DNA of 64,000 nucleotides. It comes from Ligilactobacillus pabuli. GTDB taxonomy: Bacteria; Bacillota; Bacilli; Lactobacillales; Lactobacillaceae. Positions 53,567 through 62,597 of the stretch are shown piece by piece. The DNA lies in the NCBI RefSeq assembly GCF_022836475.1, contig NZ_BQXH01000001.1, positions 124,001 through 188,000 of the forward strand, given 5' to 3'. A model generated the notes under the pieces. The model had not been told where the DNA came from. It searched no databases and worked only from the letters and a program-made list of their open reading frames with translations. Position 1 is the stretch's first letter. The number at the start of each line of letters is the position of its first letter. Position numbers and translations under genes: made by a program.

Positions 53567-54865
53567 CTAGTTCTCCTTTTCAGCTAAAATTGCTTCGGCT
53601 TGTCCAAAATCAGTATAGATTTGTTCCAAGTCAATTGCTTCTTGATGCCCATTGGCCATGTTCTTTAAGTTGGCCTTGTGTTGCTCTAATTCTTCTTGAC
53701 CAATCGTTAAAGTATAAGCAGCATTGGCCTTGCTGGCAGCTTTAAACTGACCCTTAGGCTTTTTGTCCAAATAATCACGGTCAGCACTAAAACCTTGTTG
53801 TCGTAGAGCTTGCACTAGTTTTAAACTAGCCGCATTTGTTTCTGCGCCAATTCCTACCACGTAAACATCCAAATCATGTTGTTCGTTTAAGTCAATTCCT
53901 TCAGCTGCAAGGATCAGCAACAAACGTTCGACCCCTAAACCAAAACCAACACCTGGTGTTTCTGGTCCGCCTAATTGTTCAACTAAACCGTTATAACGGC
54001 CACCCGCACAAACAGTCGTCCATTTTCCACCGAAGGCTTTAGAATCTGACATTACTTCAAAGATGGTATGGTTATAGTAATCTAGACCACGAACCATATT
54101 TGAGTCAACTTCATATGGAATGTTGAGTGCATCCAAATACTCTTTGACCTGAGTAAAATGTTCTGTGGCAGCTGGTGTCAAATAATCTAAAATCGATGGC
54201 GCATCTGCCACAATTTTTTGATCGTTAGCATCTTTACTGTCTAAAACTCGTAAAGGATTTTTGTGCAAACGTTCCTTGGAGTCTGCTGACAATTCTGCTT
54301 CATGCGGTTCCAAGTATGCGATCAATGCCTGACGATAGTTTTGACGAGACTCATTATCACCCAAAGTATTTAGGCTGAGCTTCAAACTATTTAGGCCAAC
54401 ACTTTGTAATAAGGCCATCGCTAAAGTAACAACTTCAACATCTAAAGCTGGTGAATCAGACCCAAAAGCTTCAACCCCGATTTGATGGAACTGGCGCAAC
54501 CGGCCTGATTGCGGACGTTCATATCTAAACATCGGTCCCATATAGAAAGTCTTAAAAGGTTTTTGGATTTCTGGTCCATAGAGTTTATTTTCTACATAAG
54601 CTCGAACGATTCCCGCTGTTCCTTCAGGACGCAAGGTAATGTGTCGGTTACCTTTATCAAAAAAATCGTACATTTCTTTAGTAACAATATCAGATGTTTC
54701 CCCAGAAGTGCGGGAAAAAACATCAAAACTTTCAAACATTGGTGTGCGCATTTCTTGGTAACGATATTTTTTAAAAACTTCTCGCGCTAAGCTTTCAACC
54801 GCTGCCCACTGAGTTGCTTCATTGGGCAAAATATCTGCGGTGCCCTTTGGACGTTGATATTTCAT
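53567..54865 (-). CDS. hisS: Histidyl-tRNA synthetase
   Basis: About 432 residues, class II. The start [14 protein letters not shown], motif 1 region [15 protein letters not shown], motif 2 [19 protein letters not shown], the histidine-binding [13 protein letters not shown], and motif 3 GFGLGVERL; the C-terminal anticodon domain begins near residue 330. GAGGAGG just upstream fits ATG 54865 better than a TTG at 54880 that lies inside the site. It leads hisS-aspS under a T-box. Confidence 0.97.
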   Translation of the reverse strand: MKYQRPKGTADILPNEATQWAAVESLAREVFKKYRYQEMRTPMFESFDVFSRTSGETSDIVTKEMYDFFDKGNRHITLRPEGTAGIVRAYVENKLYGPEIQKPFKTFYMGPMFRYERPQSGRLRQFHQIGVEAFGSDSPALDVEVVTLAMALLQSVGLNSLKLSLNTLGDNESRQNYRQALIAYLEPHEAELSADSKERLHKNPLRVLDSKDANDQKIVADAPSILDYLTPAATEHFTQVKEYLDALNIPYEVDSNMVRGLDYYNHTIFEVMSDSKAFGGKWTTVCAGGRYNGLVEQLGGPETPGVGFGLGVERLLLILAAEGIDLNEQHDLDVYVVGIGAETNAASLKLVQALRQQGFSADRDYLDKKPKGQFKAASKANAAYTLTIGQEELEQHKANLKNMANGHQEAIDLEQIYTDFGQAEAILAEKEN

Positions 54866-54997
54866 AATACTCCTCCTCAAATCTCTATCAATTCTCTGCC
54901 AACAAACTAATCAAACCAAGTTCAACAAGTTTTGCCAGTGTAAAATTCTAATTAATTTTCAAGCCAAGACTTTTGACCGTCAAAAACAGCTGCAGAC

Positions 54998-55205
54998 AAA
55001 CAAAAAGCCCCTGCCAAGTCATAAATTGACTCGAACAAGGGCGCAGTTCTGCACGGTACCACCTTAATTTATTACTTCGCGATAACGCTGCGTGCGGTAT
55101 GTTGCCATACGCCTTAAAAGTGTCTTCATCTGCAGAACCAGGCGAGGATCTCAGCTATCCCTCGTTCTCTGACAAGTTCTTTTTAAATTACTATTCTTTC
55201 TCAAC
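54998..55205 (-). promoter_or_regulatory. T-box riboswitch upstream of hisS-aspS
   Basis: Minus strand. The T-box sequence AAGGTGGTACCGTG is at 55053-55066. A long hairpin containing AGTCA-N5-TGACT (55002-55043), ending GGGGC and followed by TTTTTG, is the terminator. Stem I with a CGAGG-type base lies at about 55165-55095. In the specifier region, minus strand 55124-55120 reads GACAC, which contains both GAC (Asp) and CAC (His). Uncharged tRNA-Asp and/or tRNA-His should allow readthrough into hisS-aspS. Confidence 0.9.
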
Positions 55206-55216
55206 GGCTTTTTTTC

Positions 55217-55245
55217 AGTATACAAACAAAAAAAATGAAAATCAA
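55217..55245 (-). promoter_or_regulatory. hisS-aspS promoter
   Basis: Minus strand: TTGATT (55240-55245), 17-base spacer, TATACT (55217-55222), just before the T-box leader. Confidence 0.65.
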
Positions 55246-55337
55246 GTCTTTCCCCAAATTCTCCCTGAAATCATGCCTTTTTTTGGGAAATAAGTAAAAT
55301 TATTTCATCTTTTTCTGTTAAAAACCCTGAAGTCTTG

Positions 55338-55343
55338 TATAAT
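55338..55343 (+). promoter_or_regulatory. -10 of the amidase promoter
   Basis: TATAAT, 51 bases before the amidase ATG. No clear -35. The 529-base spacer between hisS and the amidase gene is otherwise filled by the T-box leader and its promoter. Confidence 0.45.
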
Positions 55344-55394
55344 ATTTTGTGTATAACTAATTTACCCAGGTAATTAATGTGGATGGTGTGATCA

Positions 55395-56255
55395 ATGCAA
55401 AGAATTAAACACGGGACAAAAATTCCCCTTAATCAAATTATCTTATTAGGAATCATCGTACTTCTAGCAGGAATTTTAACTTATCGAATGGTCTCTTATT
55501 TCAAACAAGTTGAAGTTCAAACTACTCAGGCAGTACTTAAAAAAGGTCCAGGAATTGAAACTAAAGACCGCTTTACCCTTACACAAGGGCAGCGTCTACG
55601 AGTACTGAAAACTAAACAACATTGGCTCTATGTGAAAACCGATGATGATCAATTAGGCTGGGTTGCTGATTGGATGCTATCGCCTTCTTATAAAAATCCG
55701 CTCGACTCTTTATCTGATGCAACCATTGTAATTGATGCAGGTCATGGGGGGCATGATTCAGGAGCTCTTTCTAATTCAAAAAAGGAAGAAAAAGTTTATA
55801 CTTTACGCTACGCTAAACAAGTCGCCAAAAAATTACGGTTACATGGTGCCAAAGTTTATCTGACTCGTACTGAGGATCAAACCGTTAGTTTAGGTGCTCG
55901 CCCTCGCTTGGCAGAACAAGTCCATGCGGACGCTTTTATTAGTTTCCATTTTGACTCAGCTCCTCAAGCTAACGTTGCTTCCGGTTACACGACTTATTAC
56001 TTCAACAAAGGACCATCATTGAAACTCGCTAATACGATCAACGGGCACTTTGAAGACCTTGGTTTAGACAATCGTGGCGTTGATCTGGGTGATTTTCTGG
56101 TGATTAGAGATAATTCTCGTCCTGCAGTCTTACTTGAAATGGGCTATATCAACTCTGAGCGAGACTTTGAGAAAATCAAGTCGCATGCTTATCAAAATAA
56201 AGTTACCAGCCAAGTCGTTGCTGGTTTAAAAGACTATTTTCATCATGAAGAATAA
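55395..56255 (+). CDS. Membrane-anchored N-acetylmuramoyl-L-alanine amidase (SH3b plus Amidase_3)
   Basis: 286 residues. A transmembrane anchor at about 13-32, an SH3b-like wall-binding domain at 40-96 (QGQRLRVLKTKQHWLYVKTDDDQLGWV), and an Amidase_3 domain at 109-283. Zinc ligands are His117 (DAGHGG), Glu131 or 132 and His185 (SFHFD); the catalytic Glu is Glu248 (LLEMGY). It cleaves the bond between muramic acid and the stem peptide. The layout resembles staphylococcal LytH. It is on the plus strand, divergent from hisS, with its own terminator. Confidence 0.92.
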   Translation: MQRIKHGTKIPLNQIILLGIIVLLAGILTYRMVSYFKQVEVQTTQAVLKKGPGIETKDRFTLTQGQRLRVLKTKQHWLYVKTDDDQLGWVADWMLSPSYKNPLDSLSDATIVIDAGHGGHDSGALSNSKKEEKVYTLRYAKQVAKKLRLHGAKVYLTRTEDQTVSLGARPRLAEQVHADAFISFHFDSAPQANVASGYTTYYFNKGPSLKLANTINGHFEDLGLDNRGVDLGDFLVIRDNSRPAVLLEMGYINSERDFEKIKSHAYQNKVTSQVVAGLKDYFHHEE

Positions 56256-56293
56256 AACAGAGCGAAAAACTCGGTTAGAAGCTAAGCGGGCCC

Positions 56294-56343
56294 ACTAAAA
56301 ATACCCCTGTACCGGCATTTATGTCAGTGCAAGGGTATTTTTT
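56294..56343 (+). terminator. Terminator after the amidase gene
   Basis: AAATACCCCTG pairs with CAAGGGTATTT (one mismatch) around a 20-base loop that can itself pair, followed by a T-run. Confidence 0.8.
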
Positions 56344-56387
56344 CTTTCTCAATGCTTAGAAGTTCATCACACCATGCTGAATTCTAA

Positions 56388-57341
56388 CTAGGCGTGGGGA
56401 CGAATCCAATCTACAGCCACATTCATGGCTAAGCGACACGCATCAGTAGTGTCTAACTCATTTTTTAAAACAAAGTCGTGAATCGTTGCCTGTAAGCGGA
56501 TCTGCACGGTTTTAACATGGGCATCCCGAATTTTCCGGGCTAGAGCCTCTCCTTCATCCCGGACCACATCAGCTTCAGCTGAAATCACTAAAGTCTCAGG
56601 TAAAGCAGCTAACTGCTCTTTGGCAGCCAATAAAGGAGAAAAATCAACCGAATTTCCAGCAGCTTGCGGTCCCAAATAATGATCCCACGACCATTTCATT
56701 TGCGTTCGTGTTAAACTATATCCGCCTGCAAAACTGATATATGAAAAAGTGTCAAAATTATAATTCACAACCGGATAAAACAGACACATTTTATAAATGG
56801 GTAATTGCTGTGCTTCTGTTTGTAAAGCCAAAGAAACAGCCATTCCCCCTCCAACATCATCGCCACTAAGAATTAACCGCCGCAAATTTAAGTGATATTT
56901 AGCAGCCAACAATGGTAGTTGTTTAAAAACAGCTAATAATTGCTGATTTTGGACCGGTGCCTGAGCTTCAGGTGCCAAACTATATTCTGGGAACACTAAA
57001 CAGACTCGACTCCGAACGGTAATTTCTCTGATCAACTTATTATATGAATGATGATCACCCGCGATAAACTGCCCACCATGAATATAAAAAACAACCGGCA
57101 GCTGCTCATCTTGCCGTATATCAGTCGGAAAAAGCAGATAAACTCTAACCTGACCCAACTTTGGGCCCAAATCAATAGTTTCAGCTTTAAATTGAACCTG
57201 ATGCAAATAGACCGGCGATTTTTGTTCTAATGCGAGTCGTTGACGGACCACATTAATTGAAATCGTCGTCGGGACAAAATTCATCCGTTTTGCACGTTCA
57301 CAAACTTCACGAGCTTCTGGTTCAAGTGAAATTAAAGCCAT
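56388..57341 (-). CDS. Alpha/beta hydrolase, HSL (esterase) family, with Asp at the nucleophile position
   Basis: 317 residues, HSL-type. The oxyanion-hole motif is IHGG at 87-90. The nucleophile elbow, normally GDSAGG, reads GDDVGG (160-165), so Asp162 replaces the catalytic Ser; the codon is GAT at 56858-56856. The other triad residues seem kept: Asp258 in EADVVRDEG and His288 in TIHDF. It may be an inactive relative, or use Asp as nucleophile as dehalogenases and epoxide hydrolases do. It lies 46 bases after dtd and converges on the amidase gene. Confidence 0.8.
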   Translation of the reverse strand: MALISLEPEAREVCERAKRMNFVPTTISINVVRQRLALEQKSPVYLHQVQFKAETIDLGPKLGQVRVYLLFPTDIRQDEQLPVVFYIHGGQFIAGDHHSYNKLIREITVRSRVCLVFPEYSLAPEAQAPVQNQQLLAVFKQLPLLAAKYHLNLRRLILSGDDVGGGMAVSLALQTEAQQLPIYKMCLFYPVVNYNFDTFSYISFAGGYSLTRTQMKWSWDHYLGPQAAGNSVDFSPLLAAKEQLAALPETLVISAEADVVRDEGEALARKIRDAHVKTVQIRLQATIHDFVLKNELDTTDACRLAMNVAVDWIRPHA

Positions 57342-57386
57342 CTAAACTACCTCTCTATTTTCAATTCAGGACTAAGTTAACTAAAT

Positions 57387-57839
57387 CTATAGGTCAATTT
57401 CAGCGGTATCATAAATAATTGTGACTGGCCCATCATTTTGCAAATAAACCTGCATATCAGCACCAAATACACCACTGGCTACAGTTAAGCCACTCTCACG
57501 TAAACGCTGATTAAATAAGTCATAGTTTTTAGCTGCCAAAGTTGGTTCCTGTGCATTGGAGAATCCAGGACGGTTCCCTTTTTTGGTCTCAGCATATAAG
57601 GTGAATTGAGAAACTGATAAAATCTCCCCTGAAACCTGGGCCAAACTTTGATTCATTTTTCCGTCTGCATCACTAAAAACTCGCAGTTTAGCAATTTTGT
57701 TAGCACAGTAGTTAATTTCTTTTTCACCATCGCCATTGGTAAAACCAACTAATAAAACAAAGCCATGGTCAATTTGTCCGACGATTTTTTCGTCAATTTC
57801 AACCCGTGCTGCTTGACTTCTTTGAACTACAACTCGCAC
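57387..57839 (-). CDS. dtd: D-aminoacyl-tRNA deacylase
   Basis: About 150 residues. It frees tRNA from wrongly attached D-amino acids and glycine. Marks: RVVVQRSQAARVEI at the start, the SQFTLYA motif with the catalytic Thr, and the GPVTI motif (NDGPVTII) near the end. AAAGGA nine bases before GTG 57839 gives the normal start MRVVVQRS; upstream ATG and GTG codons lie in or before the site. It follows rel by 27 bases, a common pair. Confidence 0.95.
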   Translation of the reverse strand: MRVVVQRSQAARVEIDEKIVGQIDHGFVLLVGFTNGDGEKEINYCANKIAKLRVFSDADGKMNQSLAQVSGEILSVSQFTLYAETKKGNRPGFSNAQEPTLAAKNYDLFNQRLRESGLTVASGVFGADMQVYLQNDGPVTIIYDTAEIDL

Positions 57840-57866
57840 TACATCCATTCCTTTCACATCATTTAA

Positions 57867-60101
57867 TTAATGGATCACTCGTTTCACTACATATACGTCA
57901 GCGACCCGCTTAACGTTATCGATCAAACGCTGCAACTCAACTTGATCACGAACACCAACTGTAAGGTCAATGATTGCCATCTTGTTATTATCGACTCGAC
58001 CATTGATCGAATTCAAATTCTTCGTGGAATTGTTGACCATTTGTAAAATGTCATTTAATAAGCCGGAACGGTTATAACCTTCGATTTCCAAATCCGTATC
58101 ATAGTAAGTTTGGTCTTCTGGTAAATTATTCCAGGAAACTTCAATCAGTCGTGTCCCATTTTTCTCTGCATTTTTCACATTTGGACAGTCAATTCGATGA
58201 ACTGATACACCACGACCTTTGGTAATATAACCAACGATTTCATCTCCAGGAATCGGATTACAACAATGACTTAGTCGAACTAACATGTTATCGATCCCTG
58301 CAATGACTACTTTATCGTCCTTATCAGTCGACTTCTTAGCTTTCTGATTATTCTTATTATCCGTGTTAAGTTCCTTATGATCTTCTAAGAGCTCTTTTTC
58401 CTGTTGCTGACGTCGTTTTTCTTCTTCTTTTTGACGAATGTTTTCTACTAGAACGTTCACAACTCCAATTGGCTGTAATTCTCCAAAACCAATTGAAGCA
58501 TATAAGTCTTCCACCGTCTTAAACTGCTTGCGCTCTAAAACTCGCTCAATATTTTCACTCACTAAGACTTGATGCGGATCAAAGCCGCCGTCTTCTAGTG
58601 CATGCTGCAAAATTTCTTGACCATTGGCGACATTTTCACTCCGGTCACGGAGCTTAAAGAACCGGCGAATCTTATTTCTCGCCTTATTAGTGTGCACTAA
58701 ATCTAACCAATCTTGACTAGGACCGGCAGAATTCTGTGAGGTCAAAATGTCAACGATATCACCATTTTTAATTTGATAATTTAATGGGACGATCTTACCA
58801 TTTACTTTGGTACCTGTCGTATGATTCCCAATTTCAGTATGAATTGAGTAAGCCATATCCAACGGAACTGAACCTTTCGGTAATTCCAAAACATCACCTT
58901 TAGGGGTAAACACATAGACACGGTCAGAAAATAAGTCGCCTTTAACACTTTCCATGAAATCGTTAGCGTCTTCTGATTCGTTTTGGAACTCTAAGATCTC
59001 CTTGAAAAAGTTAAGCTTCTCGCCAGTTTCCGTCGAATTAACAGCATCTTTTTTGCCTTCTTTATAAGCCCAGTGAGCCGCGATCCCAAATTCAGCAACT
59101 TGGTGCATTTCTTCAGTCCGAATTTGAACTTCAAACGGGCGTCCAGTTGGCCCTAAGACTGTCGTGTGCAAAGATTGATACATATTGGCCTTTGGCATCG
59201 CAATATAGTCCTTAAACCGTCCTGGCATTGGTTTCCAGCGGGTATGGATCGCACCTAAAACGGCATAACAATCTTTAATTGAACGGACTACGACTCGAAT
59301 CGCAATTAAATCATAAATTTGATCAAATTGCTTGTGCTGATCGCGCATTTTACGATAAATCGAATAAATATGTTTCGGCCGTCCATAAATTTCACAATCC
59401 AAGTCTAAATCTGCAATGGCTTGTTTAATCTGTTCGATCACCTGTTCAATATATTGTAAGCGTTCCGTTCGTTTAGAGTTCATCAAATGGACGATCCGGT
59501 AATACTGTTGCGGGTTCAAATAACGTAAGGATGTATCCTCCAATTCCCATTTAATGGTACTGATTCCCAAACGGTCAGCCAGCGGTGCGTAAATTTCTAA
59601 CGTTTCGTTAGCGATCCTGCGCTGCTTATCTGGCCTCAAATGACCCAGTGTCCGCATATTATGCAGGCGGTCAGCGAGTTTCACGATAATGACCCGCAGA
59701 TCTTTAGACATCGCAAGTAAAAGTTTCCGGTGATTTTCTGCCTGTGCTTCTTGGTGAGAGATATATTTGATCTTACTCAATTTAGTCACACCATCAACAA
59801 TGATTTCCACATCTTTACCAAAAAGTTCACCGACATCACCTAAAGTGACTGGTGTATCTTCGACAACATCATGCAAAAAGCCCGCACAAACTGTTGCTGG
59901 ATCCATTTTTAAATTAGCCAAGATCCCGGCCACTTGAATCGGATGAATAATATATGGTTCGCCCGATTTTCTAACCTGTTCCTTATGAACATAAGTGGCA
60001 AAATCGCAGGCCTTTTGGACTAATGCAACATGTTCTTGGTTCATATATTTTTGACACATCTCAAGAACGCCTTCAGCGCTCCAAATTGTTTCTTTTTCCA
60101 T
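57867..60101 (-). CDS. rel: Bifunctional (p)ppGpp synthetase/hydrolase Rel
   Basis: 744 residues. N-terminal HD hydrolase (GFLHDVVEDTPVT, VKLADRLHNMRTL), synthetase domain (GRPKHIYSIYRKM, DLIAIRVVV), TGS domain (RVYVFTPKGDVLELPKGSVPLDMAYSIHTEIG), a Cys-containing CC region (SHCCNPIPGDEI) and a C-terminal ACT domain (IEGYNRSGLLNDILQMV). It controls the stringent response. Both catalytic sites look intact. It leads rel-dtd. Confidence 0.98.
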   Translation of the reverse strand: MEKETIWSAEGVLEMCQKYMNQEHVALVQKACDFATYVHKEQVRKSGEPYIIHPIQVAGILANLKMDPATVCAGFLHDVVEDTPVTLGDVGELFGKDVEIIVDGVTKLSKIKYISHQEAQAENHRKLLLAMSKDLRVIIVKLADRLHNMRTLGHLRPDKQRRIANETLEIYAPLADRLGISTIKWELEDTSLRYLNPQQYYRIVHLMNSKRTERLQYIEQVIEQIKQAIADLDLDCEIYGRPKHIYSIYRKMRDQHKQFDQIYDLIAIRVVVRSIKDCYAVLGAIHTRWKPMPGRFKDYIAMPKANMYQSLHTTVLGPTGRPFEVQIRTEEMHQVAEFGIAAHWAYKEGKKDAVNSTETGEKLNFFKEILEFQNESEDANDFMESVKGDLFSDRVYVFTPKGDVLELPKGSVPLDMAYSIHTEIGNHTTGTKVNGKIVPLNYQIKNGDIVDILTSQNSAGPSQDWLDLVHTNKARNKIRRFFKLRDRSENVANGQEILQHALEDGGFDPHQVLVSENIERVLERKQFKTVEDLYASIGFGELQPIGVVNVLVENIRQKEEEKRRQQQEKELLEDHKELNTDNKNNQKAKKSTDKDDKVVIAGIDNMLVRLSHCCNPIPGDEIVGYITKGRGVSVHRIDCPNVKNAEKNGTRLIEVSWNNLPEDQTYYDTDLEIEGYNRSGLLNDILQMVNNSTKNLNSINGRVDNNKMAIIDLTVGVRDQVELQRLIDNVKRVADVYVVKRVIH

Positions 60102-60204
60102 GAGTATTCACCCCAAACTAACTTCGGATTTTCAAATTAGGCAGGATATTTGAGCAATTGTCCTCCTAACTTGAGTCCTCCATCGTTAACAAAATTTTTA
60201 TTTA

Positions 60205-60245
60205 AAAGAAAAGCACGCATGTCTACCCTGGATAAACAAACGTGC
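60205..60245 (-). terminator. Terminator after the small membrane protein gene
   Basis: Minus strand: GCACG pairs with CGTGC at the base of a longer irregular hairpin, followed by TTTTCTTTT. Confidence 0.55.
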
Positions 60246-60253
60246 GGTTCCTT

Positions 60254-60580
60254 TTAATCTTTGGTGATTCCATAAGCAAGGTAAGTCAGGCATAGATAGA
60301 CTGCCGTGAAATAAACTGCATAGCCGTCAAAAAAGTATCTATAACCGATAAAATATAGTACCGGAAAAAATAAAAGGATCAGCCATGACATTTTTTTAGC
60401 ACCAAGATACAATCCTAAAACAATGGCATAGACTACGTTCGCTCCCAGTAGAACAAAACCTACCTTCATAATATCATTTAAACCTAGTGTTACGCTAATA
60501 ATTGGAACAATAAAAGCAAAAACAGCTCCAAAAGCTAAACACCATGCTGCTTTTATTGTAAAAAGATCTCTGACCTTCAT
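60254..60580 (-). CDS. Small four-helix membrane protein of unknown function
   Basis: 108 residues with four predicted transmembrane helices (about 10-30, 38-58, 64-80 and 86-104) and short polar loops (LGAKKMS, YRYFFDG). I do not recognise the family. GGGGG precedes ATG 60580. It stands between rsmE (116 bases upstream) and rel, with a weak terminator of its own. Confidence 0.7.
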   Translation of the reverse strand: MKVRDLFTIKAAWCLAFGAVFAFIVPIISVTLGLNDIMKVGFVLLGANVVYAIVLGLYLGAKKMSWLILLFFPVLYFIGYRYFFDGYAVYFTAVYLCLTYLAYGITKD

Positions 60581-60695
60581 AAAAGCCCCCGCTTTTCAAA
60601 ATTTCTTAGTTAGTATTTTACTCCAGTTTTTGTCGATAATCAATTCTGCTCTTTGGCTAATAACTACCCATCAAATTGGTTAATTATGCCGGTTT

Positions 60696-61466
60696 TTAAG
60701 CTAACTCTAAACCAAAGGACAAAGCTGCCAGTAAATACAATGGTGCTGTTTCTGCCCGCATAATGCGCGGTCCCAGTCCACTAGCGACCACTTGCTGGGC
60801 TTGCAAAGTTTGAACCTCTGCTGGAGTAAAGCCGCCCTCTGGTCCAAAAAAGGCTGCTAAACGACACGGAGCCTGCGGTTTGGCCTGAAGCTGTGCTTTA
60901 ATTTTCTGGACAATTTGAGCTAGTTGACTCGTTTCGCCCTGTTTGGCAGATTCTTCGTACGCCACGGTTCGATAGTCAGCAGTTTCAATCGCTGTAAGGA
61001 CTTCATCCAAACTTTGACAATAAAGCACCTCTGGCACAACTACTCGGTGCGATTGTTCAGCAGCTCCCTGAGCAATCTTTTGCAAACGATCCACTTTTTT
61101 GACCGCTTTTTTAGTATTCCATTGTGCTACTGAACGGGCACCATTATAAAAAATAAATTGGGCAGCACCCAATTCTGTCCCTTTTTGCACAATTTTTTCA
61201 GTTTTATCTCCCTTAGAGATTCCGCAAATAATTTGCACTTGAACGGGTAATTCTGGTTTAGCAGTTAATGTTTCCACCAGCTTTGCCTGGGCTTGTTCAG
61301 GTTCGATTGCTGTTAATTCAACCACTTTAACTAATTGATCTGGACCGACCAGCTCCAATTGTGCTCCCACCTGATTACGCATGACCTTGATTGCATGGTG
61401 AAAAACTTCCGTGGGCAAAGTAAATTCATTAGTGGTAATGTCTGTGTGAATAAAATAACGTTGCAT
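60696..61466 (-). CDS. rsmE: 16S rRNA (uracil(1498)-N3)-methyltransferase
   Basis: 256 residues. An N-terminal PUA-like domain and a C-terminal SPOUT domain with a trefoil knot. Marks: ELGAAQFIFYNGARSVAQW, KIAQGAAEQSHRVVVPEV, FFGPEGGFTPAEVQ and the knot segment LGPRIMRAETAPLYLLAAL. It methylates U1498 in the 30S subunit. AGGAGA precedes ATG 61466. It follows prmA by 9 bases, the usual order in Firmicutes. Confidence 0.97.
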   Translation of the reverse strand: MQRYFIHTDITTNEFTLPTEVFHHAIKVMRNQVGAQLELVGPDQLVKVVELTAIEPEQAQAKLVETLTAKPELPVQVQIICGISKGDKTEKIVQKGTELGAAQFIFYNGARSVAQWNTKKAVKKVDRLQKIAQGAAEQSHRVVVPEVLYCQSLDEVLTAIETADYRTVAYEESAKQGETSQLAQIVQKIKAQLQAKPQAPCRLAAFFGPEGGFTPAEVQTLQAQQVVASGLGPRIMRAETAPLYLLAALSFGLELA

Positions 61467-61475
61467 CTTTTTCTC

Positions 61476-62363
61476 CTATTCATCTTCCAGCGGCTGACTA
61501 GCAATTATCCCATACCAGTCACCAATGTTAAATGTTTCTTCCACGACAAAACCATTTTGGGTTAAGGTGTCCTTGATCAAAGAGACCTTATCCTGAATGA
61601 TTCCAGATAACAGCAGCTTACCGTTAGGGTTAAGATGCGTTGCAGCTTGTGGGATCAAAGGTACGATGATTTCAGCTAAAATATTAGCGACAATGATATC
61701 GGTTTTGCCAGTCACATTCTCTAATAGGCTATTTTTAGCTAAATGAACGTCGGTCGCAACTGGATTTAACGCAAAGTTCTCTGCAGCCGCTTTGATCGAT
61801 TCATCATCAACATCATAGGCAGCGACATGTGCTGCACCTAAGTACTTAGCTGCAATACTTAAGACACCAGACCCAGTCCCAACATCGATCACATCTTCTC
61901 CGCCTGCTATTACAGCTTCTAATGCATGAAGGGCTAACACGGTCGTTGGATGTGTTCCTGTTCCAAATGACTTTCCTGGATCCAACCGGATCACCGCAGT
62001 TTTTTCATCAAAAGTATCCGTCGGTTCCCAACTAGGTGCAATCGCTAGATAACGACTGATTCGTTTAGAATGATAGTATTTCTTCCACTCGTTATCCCAA
62101 CTACTATCGTCTAACTGTTCAATAGTGATCTCAAAATCACCTGGCTCCAAACCAAACTGAGGTAAGTTTGCTAACGAACTGCCCATTTTCTGTGCTAGTG
62201 GTTCAACTGCTGTTCCCTCAGCAAAATAGGTGGCTAAAACGACATAGTCAGCCTGATCGGCTTCAGTTAATTCAATTCCTTCTGCACCATTTTCAACCAA
62301 AAGGTTACTAACTGCTTCTTGTGCTTCTGCACTACACTTAATTGCTAATTTATTCCACTTCAA
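61476..62363 (-). CDS. prmA: Ribosomal protein L11 methyltransferase
   Basis: About 295 residues. N-terminal substrate-recognition domain, then an S-adenosylmethionine Rossmann domain with DVGTGSGVLSIAA, VAAYDVDDESIKAA and VANILAEIIVPL. It trimethylates lysines and the N-terminus of L11. The start is taken as TTG 62363, which gives MKWNKLA and stands 8 bases after AAGGAG; ATG 62369 is only two bases from that site. It leads prmA-rsmE and diverges from the nucleoside hydrolase gene. Confidence 0.94.
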   Translation of the reverse strand: MKWNKLAIKCSAEAQEAVSNLLVENGAEGIELTEADQADYVVLATYFAEGTAVEPLAQKMGSSLANLPQFGLEPGDFEITIEQLDDSSWDNEWKKYYHSKRISRYLAIAPSWEPTDTFDEKTAVIRLDPGKSFGTGTHPTTVLALHALEAVIAGGEDVIDVGTGSGVLSIAAKYLGAAHVAAYDVDDESIKAAAENFALNPVATDVHLAKNSLLENVTGKTDIIVANILAEIIVPLIPQAATHLNPNGKLLLSGIIQDKVSLIKDTLTQNGFVVEETFNIGDWYGIIASQPLEDE

Positions 62364-62530
62364 ACTCATTTCTCCTTAAGTTTTAAATTATTCTCATATT
62401 TCTGCTGAATTACTAACTCTGTTTATTTTACAGTAACTTGACAAATTTTGCACAGTTAACTAATTACGTCTGAAAAAACCAATTATAGCCAGTCCCCAGC
62501 TAAAATCTGAAATAAATCTCTTAAAAGCAA

Positions 62531-62558
62531 TTACAAGGCCCGTTTTTTTTGCTAAACT
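62531..62558 (+). promoter_or_regulatory. Candidate promoter of the nucleoside hydrolase gene
   Basis: TTACAA (62531-62536), 16-base spacer ending TTGC, TAAACT (62553-62558) with an extended TGC. About 40 bases before the ATG. Confidence 0.4.
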
Positions 62559-62597
62559 TAATTAGGTAGATAATTATTTTCGATAGGAGCAAAACAA

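Noticed and set aside
55099-55293. 64-codon plus-strand ORF
   Set aside because: It lies on the complement of the T-box leader and promoter of hisS-aspS.
60130-60190. Possible leader peptide (TTG start, six codons) with GGAGGA repeats before rel
   Set aside because: Too short to support, no attenuator hairpin beside it, and no link between its codons and (p)ppGpp control.
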